Shown in pieces: positions 1 through 6,152 of a DNA stretch of 10,618 nucleotides. The notes under the pieces are model-generated. The model had not been told where the DNA came from, made no database searches, and saw only the letters and a program-made list of their open reading frames with translations. The position numbers and the translations under genes are program-made. This stretch comes from VGRW01 sp041498295. GTDB lineage: Bacteria > Myxococcota_A > UBA9160 > SZUA-336. Positions within the stretch are counted from its first letter, which is position 1. Each line of letters starts with the position of its first letter. The DNA is taken from assembly GCA_041498295.1 (NCBI GenBank), contig JBGQIB010000152.1, positions 1 through 10,618 of the forward strand. The letters are read 5' to 3'.

Positions 1-269
1 AGGCTCGCATGCAGCGAGGTCGCGGACTGCTCGATCATCCGCAGGTTGTCCATGATCTCGTAGAGCGGCCGCCGTTGCGACGGGATCTGCATGCTCGGGC
101 TTTGGCGAACCGCATCGCGCAGACCACTCACCGCGTCCTCCAGCTCTCCGGCCAGCGCGGTCGCAACCTCTTGATTCCACGGCTGTGCCTGTGCCGCGGC
201 CTCGCGCGCGAATCCCGCGGTCTGGAAGAGCAGGAAGGCGGCGAGGCTGACGACGAGTGAGCGAGTCAT
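1..269 (-). CDS. Secreted hypothetical protein, N-terminal part only
   Basis: The gene starts at an ATG (269-267) and runs off the left edge, so only 89 residues are visible and there is no stop codon. Residues 1 to about 27 form a typical Sec signal peptide: basic MTR, then a hydrophobic stretch, ending near AREAAAQAQ. What follows is mainly helical and charged (EVATALAGELEDAV, then LYEIMDNLRMIEQSA), which would suit a small periplasmic helical protein. I do not recognise the family. The start is supported by an AAGGAG ribosome binding site (276-281) six bases upstream. It is transcribed away from the DUF3300 gene, so the two share a spacer of about 148 bp. Coding potential is inferred from the open frame, signal peptide and Shine-Dalgarno site. 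A frame on the opposite strand (9-260) is a shadow. Confidence 0.72.
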   Translation of the reverse strand, partial: MTRSLVVSLAAFLLFQTAGFAREAAAQAQPWNQEVATALAGELEDAVSGLRDAVRQSPSMQIPSQRRPLYEIMDNLRMIEQSATSLHAS

Positions 270-275
270 CGCGAA

Positions 276-281
276 CTCCTT
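276..281 (-). promoter_or_regulatory. Ribosome binding site of the left-edge gene
   Basis: AAGGAG on the minus strand lies six bases before the ATG at 269. It is one of the best Shine-Dalgarno matches in the window and fixes the start of the truncated gene. Confidence 0.7.
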
Positions 282-286
282 CTTGG

Positions 287-306
287 ATGCTGCGGCGGAG
301 CAGCAT
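287..306. repeat. Perfect 7-bp inverted repeat (hairpin or operator)
   Basis: ATGCTGC (287-293) and GCAGCAT (300-306) are exact reverse complements around the loop GGCGGA. On the minus strand the structure would sit five bases upstream of the AAGGAG ribosome binding site of the left-edge gene. It could therefore be a 5'-leader hairpin affecting translation, or a dyad bound by a repressor. No T-run follows on either strand, so a rho-independent terminator is unlikely. Confidence 0.5.
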
Positions 307-324
307 GACATGGCGCAAGTGCGG

Positions 325-347
325 CTGTCGACACCGAAAAGCGACAG
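325..347. repeat. 6-bp inverted repeat, possible operator
   Basis: CTGTCG (325-330) and CGACAG (342-347) are perfect reverse complements separated by ACACCGAAAAG. Centre-to-centre spacing is 17 bp, which is compatible with a dimeric regulator reading adjacent major grooves. It lies near the middle of a divergent spacer. Its function is unproven, and a chance occurrence in GC-rich DNA is possible. Confidence 0.35.
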
Positions 348-401
348 TTACGCTGCGGGGCGCCGAGCTGCGGAATAAGTGTAGGATGGCGGGATGTCGG
401 T

Positions 402-408
402 GAGGAGG
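402..408 (+). promoter_or_regulatory. Ribosome binding site deciding the DUF3300 start
   Basis: GAGGAGG is followed by nine bases and the ATG at 418. The in-frame ATG at 394 lies before this site and has only a weaker AGGA (384-387) in front of it. The site therefore favours 418 as the start. Confidence 0.6.
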
Positions 409-417
409 GGCGCGAGG

Positions 418-1785
418 ATGCAGCGCACGGCTGCGACGCTGGTCTGTGTACTCGCGCTCGCGTTCGGCGCGGCGCAGCCGAAGGCCCAGGAGTCGACGTC
501 GCCGCCGCCTCCCGCAGAGAGCGCTTCCGCCCAACCGGATGTAGCGCCGCCCGACAATCCCCTCAGCGCGGGCGAAATCGAACAGCTCGTCGCGCCGATC
601 GCGCTCTACCCCGACGACCTCATCGCGCAGCTGCTGATGGCCTCGACGTACCCGCTCGAGATCGTGCAGGCCGCCCGTTGGGCGAAGGATCCCGCGCACG
701 CGAAGCTCAAGGGCACCGCGCTCGATGATGCGCTCGCAAAGCAGGACTGGGATCCGAGCGTGAAGTCACTCGTCCCGTTCCCGACGGTGCTCGAGAGCAT
801 GAACGAGAAGCTCGACTGGACGCAGAAGCTCGGCGACGCGTTCCTCGCGCAGCAGAAGGACGTCATGGACGCGATTCAGCGCCTGCGCACGAAGGCGCAG
901 GACGCGGGGAACCTGAAGTCCAACGAGCAGCAGACGGTGAAGGTCGAGACGGTGCCGCAGACTCAGACGCAGGTGATCGTCATCCAGCCCGCGAACCCGC
1001 AGGTCGTCTACGTGCCGGTTTACCAGCCCACCGTGGTGTACGGCGCATGGGGTTATCCCGCGTATCCGCCGTATTACTGGCCGCCACCGGCGGGCGCGGT
1101 GTTCGCGGCGGGCTTCTTCTGGGGCACGGCCTTCGCGGTGAGCTCGTCGTACTACGGTTGGGGTCACTGCGGCTGGGGCCACGGCGACGTCAACGTCAAC
1201 ATCAACAACAGCACGAACATCAACAACGATTTCAAAAAGAACACCAACAACAACATCAACAACAAGAGCGGGAACAAGATCGGCAGCGACGGGAAGTGGC
1301 AGCACGACGCGAGTCACCGCAAGGGCGTGAACTACAAGGATGCGAGCACGCGCGAGCAATTCGGCAAGGGCCAATCGCGCGACGCGGCGACGCGGCAGAA
1401 CTTCCGCGGGCGCGACGCCGGCGGGCAAGCTGGCGGCACCGGGAATCGTCCGAGCACGGGCCTCGCGGACCGTGGTGGCGCGGGCACGAAGAACCAAATG
1501 GCCGGTGCGGGCGGCGCCGGCGCGAAGGACAAGATGGGCGGCGCGGGCGACGCCGGCGCGGCCACCAAGGGAACGGGTGGCTCCGGCGATCGCGGGACCA
1601 GCGGGCTCGGCGGAAATCGCAAGGGCGGTGACGCATTCGATCGCTCCTCTGGCGGCAGCGCCGCGCGCGCGAGCTCAACGCGCGGCAATTCCAGCTTCGG
1701 CGGAGCCAGCCGTGGCGGCGGCGGCGGTGCCTCTCGTGGGGGCGGCGGCGGTGCGTCCCGCGGCGGCGGCGGACGGGGTCGGTAG
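418..1785 (+). CDS. DUF3300 family secreted protein with Asn/Gly-rich tail
   Basis: A 455-residue exported protein whose function is unknown throughout the family. Residues 1 to about 24 are a signal peptide (MQRT, hydrophobic core, cleavage near PKAQ). A Pro/Ala-rich linker leads into the DUF3300 domain at about 49-255. The recognisable features there are LSAGEIEQLVAPIALYPDDL, the segment TYPLEIVQAARW, WDPSVKSLVPFP, and the block VIVIQPANPQVVYVPVYQPTVVYG before an aromatic Gly/Trp/Tyr region. The tail is low complexity: Asn-rich at 258-287, then Gly/Ala-rich, then three ASRGGGG(G) repeats at the extreme C terminus. An alternative ATG at 394 would add eight residues, but 418 has the better ribosome binding site. 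DUF2950 follows with 20 bp between stop and ATG, so the two are probably co-transcribed. The family call rests on remembered signature segments; cellular role is unknown, with periplasm or cell surface most likely. Confidence 0.88.
   Translation: MQRTAATLVCVLALAFGAAQPKAQESTSPPPPAESASAQPDVAPPDNPLSAGEIEQLVAPIALYPDDLIAQLLMASTYPLEIVQAARWAKDPAHAKLKGTALDDALAKQDWDPSVKSLVPFPTVLESMNEKLDWTQKLGDAFLAQQKDVMDAIQRLRTKAQDAGNLKSNEQQTVKVETVPQTQTQVIVIQPANPQVVYVPVYQPTVVYGAWGYPAYPPYYWPPPAGAVFAAGFFWGTAFAVSSSYYGWGHCGWGHGDVNVNINNSTNINNDFKKNTNNNINNKSGNKIGSDGKWQHDASHRKGVNYKDASTREQFGKGQSRDAATRQNFRGRDAGGQAGGTGNRPSTGLADRGGAGTKNQMAGAGGAGAKDKMGGAGDAGAATKGTGGSGDRGTSGLGGNRKGGDAFDRSSGGSAARASSTRGNSSFGGASRGGGGGASRGGGGGASRGGGGRGR
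1195..1275 (+). repeat. Asn-codon-rich low-complexity stretch
   Basis: Within the DUF3300 gene, AAC/ATC codons dominate and encode runs such as NVNINNSTNINN and NTNNNINN. The stretch is visibly richer in A than its surroundings. It encodes a polar linker between the conserved domain and the Gly-rich tail. Confidence 0.7.
1705..1773 (+). repeat. Three tandem ASRGGGG(G) codon repeats
   Basis: Two 24-bp units (1705-1728, 1729-1752) and one 21-bp unit (1753-1773) each encode ASRGGGG, with a fifth Gly in the first two. The units differ at synonymous positions (AGC/TCT/TCC for Ser, CGT/CGC for Arg), so they are not fresh identical duplications. The last unit runs into RGR and the stop codon. Such a G-rich array may slip during replication and vary in copy number. 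Confidence 0.75.
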
Positions 1786-1793
1786 TGGGCGAG

Positions 1794-1799
1794 AGGAAG
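1794..1799 (+). promoter_or_regulatory. Ribosome binding site deciding the DUF2950 start
   Basis: AGGAAG lies six bases before the ATG at 1806. The frame is also open from a GTG at 1785, but that GTG overlaps the DUF3300 stop and would precede this site. The ATG is therefore preferred. Confidence 0.55.
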
Positions 1800-1805
1800 A
1801 CAGCG

Positions 1806-2732
1806 ATGACTCGAACTCACGTGACTCCGAGACGACTGGTGACGCTGATCGGTGTAGCCCTCTTCGCGCTGGCGGCGAAGCCAGCGGCGGCGCCACCCCA
1901 GACGTTCCCCTCGCCCGAGGCGGCGGCCGACGCGCTGGTACAAGCGACGCGCGGGAGCGATGAGAAGGAGCTGCTCGCGATCTTCGGCTCCGACTCGAAG
2001 GACGTCGTGAGCTCCGGCGATCCGGTCGCGGACGCGAACTGGCGCGCGAGCTTCGCGAAGAGCTACGACGAGAAACACGCTCTCGAGCGCGACGGCGACG
2101 CGAAGGCGACGCTCGTCTACGGCGACGATGACTTCCCGTTCCCGGTCCCGCTCGCCAAGCAGGGCGACGCCTGGCACTTCGACACCGAGGCGGGGAGGGA
2201 AGAGATCCTCGCTCGGCGCGTCGGGCGCAACGAGCTCGCGGCAATCCAAGTGTGTCTCGCGTACGTCGACGCGCAGCGCGACTACGCCTCGACGGATCGC
2301 GACGGCGACGGCCTCTTCGAGTACGCGCAGAACATGATGAGCAGCCCGGGAAAGCGCGACGGCCTCTACTGGCCGAATCAGCCCGGCGAGCCGCAGAGCC
2401 CGCTCGGCGAGCTCATCGCCGATGCGCAGAGCCAGGGTTACTCGCCGCAGCAGGGCGTCAGGAAGCCCTACCACGGGTACCTCTACAAGATGCTCCTGAA
2501 GCAGGGACCGCACGCCGACGGCGGCGCGTTCGACTACCTCGTGCGCGGCAACATGATCGGCGGCTTCGCGCTGGTCGCGTATCCGGCGGAGTACGACGTC
2601 TCCGGGATCATGACGTTCGTCGTGAACTACGAAGGCGTCGTGTATTCGAAGGATCTCGGCGCCAAGACCGCGAAAATCGCCGGCGGCATGACCCGCTTCG
2701 ATCCCGATTCGACCTGGAAGAAGGAAGACTGA
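1806..2732 (+). CDS. DUF2950 family secreted protein
   Basis: A 308-residue exported protein of unknown biochemical role. Residues 1 to about 29 are a signal peptide (MTRTHVTPRR, hydrophobic core, PAAA). The mature part opens with the family-typical TFPSPEAAADALV and a segment on activity loss/gain (LLAIFGSDSKDVVSSGDPV), followed by FPFPVPLAKQGDAWHFDTEAG. Near residue 160-173 is the conserved YVDAQRDYASTDRDGDGLFEYAQ, then SSPGKRDGLYWP, and the C-terminal GMTRFDPDSTWKK. The length is about normal for the family. The Asp-rich DRDGDG resembles a calcium-loop fragment, but one copy does not prove calcium binding. It follows DUF3300 in the same direction, and these two families are often annotated side by side, so they probably work together in the envelope. 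It converges on the hydrolase gene with a 7-bp gap and no visible terminator. Confidence 0.88.
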   Translation: MTRTHVTPRRLVTLIGVALFALAAKPAAAPPQTFPSPEAAADALVQATRGSDEKELLAIFGSDSKDVVSSGDPVADANWRASFAKSYDEKHALERDGDAKATLVYGDDDFPFPVPLAKQGDAWHFDTEAGREEILARRVGRNELAAIQVCLAYVDAQRDYASTDRDGDGLFEYAQNMMSSPGKRDGLYWPNQPGEPQSPLGELIADAQSQGYSPQQGVRKPYHGYLYKMLLKQGPHADGGAFDYLVRGNMIGGFALVAYPAEYDVSGIMTFVVNYEGVVYSKDLGAKTAKIAGGMTRFDPDSTWKKED

Positions 2733-2739
2733 ACGCGAG

Positions 2740-4587
2740 TCAGTGAATGCCGGCGTGCTCGTAGAGGATGCGCCGTACTTCCTCGATCGTCCGCGGATTC
2801 GACTGCGTCGAGTGACCGCTCGGGAACACGATGAGCTCGGATTCGACCGGCTCGATGTGCGCGCTCTCGTAGCGCACCACGCCGTCGTTCGCGGTGGCGG
2901 CCGGCTCCGTCTTCACCGGGATGATCGAGTTCGCGTGCACCCACGGGGCGATCGGCAGTGAGTAGAGCGTGCGCAGCCCCGGGTTCGACCAGTCCATGTT
3001 GTCGATCGCCGTGGGCACGTGCCAGCTTCCGCGCAGCGCGGCTTTCTCGCGCAGCTCGCCGAGCTCGAGCGCGGCGTTCGAGATTGCAGCGGGCGCGTTG
3101 ACCAAGCGGCGCGCGAGCATGCCGAGCCAATTCTCCGCGAGAAAGCTGCCGCGATGCGGGGTCGAGATGAAGATCACGCGAGTCACGAAAGGGAGCGGGT
3201 CGAAGAACATGGCGTGCTCGAGCAGGTCGCGGGTATTCTTGCTCAAGTCGACCTGCGTGAACGGCACCTCGCTGACCGCGTCCCAGAACGCCTCGCCGCC
3301 CTTCACGACTTGGAGCTTCGTGAGCAACCCGCCCTGGCTGTGACCGATCACGACCATCTGCTGCAGCGCCGGATCCTTGCCCTGCGGATCGAGGCCGTGC
3401 ACTGCGAGCAGCAGCGCGTCTCGGAGCATCGAGGCCGACAGCAAGACGGGCTGACCGCTGTTGTAGATGAAGAACCAGAGCTGATATCGGCTCGCGATGC
3501 GCGGATCGCCGAGCAGCTCGTTCGCCATCTCGGCCCAGCGCGCGGGGCTAGACGCCGTTCCATGTACGAAGACCACGGGAATTCGACCCCGCCGGTACGG
3601 ACTCAGAAAGGCGAGTCCCTTGCTGCGAGTCAGGCCGGGGAGGAGACCGGGGCGGCGGAAGCCGGCGATCTCGAAGTCCCAGACCGGCGCGGCTTCGAGT
3701 CGAAACGCGAGCGCAGCCGACGGCTCCGACTCCGTCGCCACGGCTCTTCCGTCGATCTCGAGCGACTGAGTCTCGGCAGGGTCGTAGAGCTCGAGCGTGC
3801 CGCTCGGCTTTCCGTTGTCGATGCCCGCGCGCGGGTCATCCATGCGCACGAACGCAGTGAGCGGAATCTTCGCTTGCGGCGGCACCCAGATATCGGTCTC
3901 ACTTCCGGGCGCGGGCTCCACCTTGGCGGCGAGCGGTGTGCCAATGCCCGCGCGGCGGTAGCGATTGCGCAATCCGCGAAGCGTGACGTCGGTGAGCGAC
4001 ACGGCATCGGCGACGCGGTACCCGCCGTAGCGGAACTCCTTCGCGGATGACGAGAGGACGAATTTTCCGAACGGCAGGTCGATCGTGCGCGCGGAGAAGT
4101 CGAGGTGGAGCCCCGAGCTCGAGTCATTGGTCGCGAGCGCGTTCGCGATGGCGAAGTCGTATAGACCGAGCGCAACGCGGAGCCGGCCGTCGAGAGGTGC
4201 CGACGTCAAGCTCGCATCCTTGGGAAACAGAAATGCGTAGGCGTAGACCGCCGAGGCGAGATACTCGCCGCGATCGCCACTGCGCCGCGCCGCGCCGAAC
4301 GAGAGCTCCGAGAGCGCGAACAGGCGATCATGGTCGTCCGGACCGCCGAGGCCGGAGCGCAAGCTCTCGAGCGCCTCTCGGGGGTGCTCCGCGTAGAGAT
4401 CCGCGAGCGCGAGCCGCGCGAGATACTCGCGAGAGGCCGCGCTCGGGACGTCGCCGGTGAGGAGGCTCCCAGAGAGCTCGCGCGCCACCGTCTCCATCGA
4501 GACATAGTCGACGCCGACGGGCGTCGCGCAGGCGAGCGAGAGGCTGGCGAGCGCGGCCAGCGCGACCACGGCGAACGCGCCGCGCAT
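2740..4587 (-). CDS. Alpha/beta hydrolase (esterase/lipase) lipoprotein with long N-terminal extension
   Basis: A 615-residue predicted lipoprotein hydrolase. The start chosen at 4587 gives MRGAF, a hydrophobic signal and a Cys at residue 20 (LSLAC, an imperfect lipobox). The frame is open upstream to 4782, but that would place the signal inside the protein and overlap the divergent gene. Residues about 35-140 look helical and TPR-like (YLARLALADLYAEHPREALESL). About 150-330 is a beta-rich region that I cannot assign. The catalytic domain starts near 335 with VVFVHGTASSPARW. The nucleophile is Ser417 in GHSQGG. STPHRGS is at 475-481, the likely acid is Asp568 (NDGVV) and the likely base is His592 (SGHS). 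A serine-dependent ester or lipid hydrolysis at the membrane face is expected; the substrate is unknown. No strong Shine-Dalgarno precedes the start, only a GGGGGGCGAGAG purine-rich stretch. The long extension before the hydrolase domain is the unusual part. Confidence 0.88.
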   Translation of the reverse strand: MRGAFAVVALAALASLSLACATPVGVDYVSMETVARELSGSLLTGDVPSAASREYLARLALADLYAEHPREALESLRSGLGGPDDHDRLFALSELSFGAARRSGDRGEYLASAVYAYAFLFPKDASLTSAPLDGRLRVALGLYDFAIANALATNDSSSGLHLDFSARTIDLPFGKFVLSSSAKEFRYGGYRVADAVSLTDVTLRGLRNRYRRAGIGTPLAAKVEPAPGSETDIWVPPQAKIPLTAFVRMDDPRAGIDNGKPSGTLELYDPAETQSLEIDGRAVATESEPSAALAFRLEAAPVWDFEIAGFRRPGLLPGLTRSKGLAFLSPYRRGRIPVVFVHGTASSPARWAEMANELLGDPRIASRYQLWFFIYNSGQPVLLSASMLRDALLLAVHGLDPQGKDPALQQMVVIGHSQGGLLTKLQVVKGGEAFWDAVSEVPFTQVDLSKNTRDLLEHAMFFDPLPFVTRVIFISTPHRGSFLAENWLGMLARRLVNAPAAISNAALELGELREKAALRGSWHVPTAIDNMDWSNPGLRTLYSLPIAPWVHANSIIPVKTEPAATANDGVVRYESAHIEPVESELIVFPSGHSTQSNPRTIEEVRRILYEHAGIH

Positions 4588-4699
4588 CTCTCGCCCCCCA
4601 GAAGAATGCATTGCCGCAGTGGAGCGTATGCCGGATGCCTCGGCAAGACCGCTTCGAGTATGATCGTCCCGCGGCAGCTCTACCGCGTAGGAGATTTCA
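4588..4699. promoter_or_regulatory. Divergent spacer between hydrolase and glycine-zipper genes
   Basis: This 112-bp spacer must carry the start signals of both divergent genes. On the plus strand TATGAT (4659-4664) matches the sigma-70 -10 consensus at five of six positions and lies 35 bases before the ATG at 4700. I see no good -35 at 16-18 bp. A small inverted repeat (TGCCG 4629-4633 with CGGCA 4641-4645) lies upstream of it and could be an operator or chance. No other gene fits here. Confidence 0.4.
4689..4693 (+). promoter_or_regulatory. Ribosome binding site of the glycine-zipper gene
   Basis: AGGAG lies six bases before the ATG at 4700. It supports that start, which also gives a complete signal peptide. 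Confidence 0.65.
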
Positions 4700-5230
4700 A
4701 TGAGGTCACCGGCATCCCCCATCGCATTCGTGCTCGCGGTATTCGCACTCGCGAGCGCCGCGGGCGCGCAGAGCCTGATCATCTACCCCGCGAAGAATCA
4801 GACGGCCAAGCAGCAGAGCAAGGACGAAGCGGAGTGTCAGACCTGGGCGAAGAACAACACCGGGATCGATCCGCTCGCGCTCGCGAACGCGGCCGCGCAA
4901 CCGGCGCCCGTCGCGGCGCAGGCGGCGCCTCCGCCGCCCAGCGGCCAGCGCGCGCGCGGGGCAGTGCGCGGCGCGGCGGGTGGCGCGGCCATCGGCGCGA
5001 TCGCTGGTGACGCCGGCAAGGGCGCGGCCGCCGGCGCGGTCGCAGGCACGATGGTCGGCGGCGCGCGCCAGCGAGAAGCGCAGCAACAGACTGCGGCGGC
5101 GAATCAACAGGCGCAGGCGCAGGCGCAACAGCAGGCGCAGGGGCAGGCGGCCAACTACAAGTCGCAGCTCGCGACGTTCAACAAGGCGTACTCCGCGTGC
5201 CTCGAGGGCCGCGGCTACACCGTAAAGTGA
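4700..5230 (+). CDS. Glycine-zipper envelope protein (YMGG-like)
   Basis: A 176-residue exported protein. Residues 1-23 are a signal peptide ending AGA before QSLIIYP. Residues 39-57 hold the family-typical KDEAECQTWAKNNTGIDP. A Pro/Ala linker (66-80) precedes a glycine zipper at about 87-121, with small residues at regular spacing (GAVRGAAGGAAIGAIAGDAG and on), as in YMGG/Gly-zipper lipoprotein-like families that insert into or pack against the outer membrane. Residues 124-150 are almost only Gln and Ala and are probably helical. The C terminus, with FNKAYSACLEGRGYTVK, matches the usual end of this family. Only two cysteines remain in the mature protein (46 and 167), which may pair in the periplasm. 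It is the first gene of a plus-strand envelope cluster, 16 bp before the truncated channel gene. Exact function is unknown; envelope integrity or stress roles are inferred. Confidence 0.85.
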   Translation: MRSPASPIAFVLAVFALASAAGAQSLIIYPAKNQTAKQQSKDEAECQTWAKNNTGIDPLALANAAAQPAPVAAQAAPPPPSGQRARGAVRGAAGGAAIGAIAGDAGKGAAAGAVAGTMVGGARQREAQQQTAAANQQAQAQAQQQAQGQAANYKSQLATFNKAYSACLEGRGYTVK

Positions 5231-5236
5231 CGGAAC

Positions 5237-5240
5237 AGGA
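5237..5240 (+). promoter_or_regulatory. Ribosome binding site of the truncated mscS
   Basis: AGGA lies six bases before the ATG at 5247. The initiation region of the truncated channel gene is therefore intact, and the damage is confined to its 3' part. Confidence 0.45.
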
Positions 5241-5246
5241 ACAGAC

Positions 5247-5540
5247 ATGCCGACGACCGACGATCTGACGGGCATCTACGAAACCGCGATGGTCTGGCTC
5301 GTGCCCTTCGGGCTGAAGGTCCTGGGCGCGATCGCGATCTGGATCATCGGTCGCCGACTGATCCACCTCTGTATCTCGCTGGTCCAGCGCGGGATGCGGA
5401 AGCAGCCGATCGATCCCACCGTGATCGGCTTCCTCGGTTCTACGGTGTCAGTCACACTGAACGTCGTTCTCGTCGTCGCGCTACTCGGGTTCTTCGGCGT
5501 CGAGACGACGAGCTTCGCCGCGCTGCGCCAGAGCGCGTAG
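5247..5540 (+). pseudogene. MscS-type mechanosensitive channel, 3'-truncated
   Basis: The 97 encoded residues match the N-terminal part of a small-conductance mechanosensitive channel (MscS family, normally about 270-290 residues). They comprise a first membrane helix at about 15-45 (VWLVPFGLKVLGAIAIWIIG), the charged loop with MRKQPIDPTVIGFLGS, and a second helix at about 58-84 (LNVVLVVALLGFFGVE). The motif ETTSFAAL follows, which in the family leads straight into the Gly/Ala-rich pore helix TM3. Here it is followed by RQSA and a TAG. The whole pore helix and the cytoplasmic beta and alpha/beta domains are missing, and I found no continuation in any frame downstream. The ribosome binding site and reading frame are intact, so a short membrane peptide may still be made. 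A 3' deletion is more likely than a frameshift, since DUF4136 starts immediately. A channel function is not expected. Confidence 0.8.
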
Positions 5541-6098
5541 ATGAACTACATGGCACGCGCCGCTGCGGTGTGGACGCTCGCGCTCGCGCTCGCCGCCTGC
5601 AGCTCCGTACAGGTGAACCAGGACTGGGACCCGAGCGCCAACTTCGAGGGGCTCAAGACCTGGGCGTGGCAGGGCTCGACTCCAGTCGTGACCGGGAATC
5701 CCCGCCTCGACGACCCGCTCCTGCACGCACGGATTCAAGCCTCGATCGAGAAGTCACTGGCGGAGAAGGGCTACACGAAACTGACGTCTGGAAAACCTGA
5801 CTTCTTGGTCACCTATCACGTCGCCCTGCAGCAGAAGCTCGATGCGCGGACGATCTACACGGGTTACGGGCCCTCTCGGGGCTGGTACGGTGTGGGTGGG
5901 GCGCAGACGATCGTGGACACGTATGATGTCGGAACGCTACTCATCGACCTCATCGGCCCCGAGACGAAAACCGTGATCTGGCGCGGGAGTGGCCAGTCAC
6001 GCATTCAAGAGCTGAAGACTCCTCTGGAACGGCAAAAGCGGATCCAGGATGCGGTCGATCAAGTCCTGGCACAGTTCCCGCCCAAGTCCAAGAAGTAA
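5541..6098 (+). CDS. DUF4136 family lipoprotein
   Basis: A 185-residue predicted outer-membrane or periplasmic lipoprotein of unknown function. The signal ends in LALAAC with the lipidated Cys at residue 20, followed by SS. Family features are DWDPSANFEGLKTWAW (28-43), PDFLVTYHV (86-94), a Gly/Tyr-rich loop (YTGYGPSRGWYGVGG, 106-120), GTLLIDLIGPETKTVIWRG (131-149) and the C-terminal AVDQVLAQFPP. The ATG at 5541 abuts the TAG of the truncated mscS. A second in-frame ATG at 5550 would also give a working signal. Neither has a Shine-Dalgarno site, so translation may depend on ribosomes finishing the short upstream frame. DUF4136 proteins are common in envelope clusters of Bacteroidetes and Proteobacteria. 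The role here, next to a glycine-zipper protein and a beta-barrel, is inferred to be structural or stress related. Confidence 0.85.
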   Translation: MNYMARAAAVWTLALALAACSSVQVNQDWDPSANFEGLKTWAWQGSTPVVTGNPRLDDPLLHARIQASIEKSLAEKGYTKLTSGKPDFLVTYHVALQQKLDARTIYTGYGPSRGWYGVGGAQTIVDTYDVGTLLIDLIGPETKTVIWRGSGQSRIQELKTPLERQKRIQDAVDQVLAQFPPKSKK

Positions 6099-6108
6099 CG
6101 GCGCTGCG

Positions 6109-6127
6109 CCGCGCGCATGGTGCGCGG
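6109..6127. repeat. GC-rich hairpin between DUF4136 and beta-barrel genes
   Basis: CCGCGC (6109-6114) can pair with GCGCGG (6122-6127). Alternatively CGCGCA (6112-6117) can pair with TGCGCG (6121-6126) around TGG. Either gives a stable 6-bp stem 11 bases after the DUF4136 stop. No T-run follows, so it is not a standard terminator. It could be an mRNA-processing or attenuating hairpin, or chance. Confidence 0.3.
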
Positions 6128-6141
6128 GTGGATGCGCGATT

Positions 6142-6148
6142 GAGGGAG
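6142..6148 (+). promoter_or_regulatory. Ribosome binding site of the beta-barrel gene
   Basis: GAGGGAG ends four bases before the ATG at 6153 (core GAGG seven bases before it). It supports this start, which yields a clean signal peptide. Confidence 0.6.
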
Positions 6149-6152
6149 AACC

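Larger units (their letters stand above)
270..417. promoter_or_regulatory. Divergent spacer with two inverted repeats
   Basis: This non-coding stretch separates the left-edge secreted gene (minus) from the DUF3300 gene (plus), so it should hold promoters for both. It contains a perfect 7-bp inverted repeat (287-293 with 300-306, 6-base loop) just upstream of the minus gene's ribosome binding site. It also contains a perfect 6-bp inverted repeat (CTGTCG 325-330 with CGACAG 342-347, 11-base spacer). I could not find a convincing sigma-70 -35/-10 pair. TAGGAT at 382-387 is a weak -10-like hexamer without a good -35. Promoter function is inferred from the divergent layout. Confidence 0.5.

Noticed and set aside
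1332..2513. 393-codon minus-strand frame with a Pro-rich section
   Set aside because: The Pro-rich part is the mirror of the Gly-rich DUF3300 repeats, and the rest lies opposite DUF2950; no signal, motif or ribosome binding site.
3019..4050. 343-codon plus-strand frame opposite the hydrolase gene
   Set aside because: Composition is Arg/Glu/Ala-rich with no domain; the hydrolase on the other strand has all catalytic motifs.
4588..4782. N-terminal extension of the hydrolase to an upstream ATG at 4782
   Set aside because: It would bury the lipoprotein signal at residue 66 and overlap the start of the divergent glycine-zipper gene.
5541..6098. Search for the missing MscS C-terminal half as a frameshifted continuation
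   Set aside because: No frame after 5525 encodes a Gly/Ala-rich pore helix or the beta domain; the sequence turns directly into a DUF4136 signal peptide.
6109..6127. Rho-independent terminator after DUF4136
   Set aside because: The stem is GC-rich, but no T-run follows and the next bases lead into the ribosome binding site of the beta-barrel gene.
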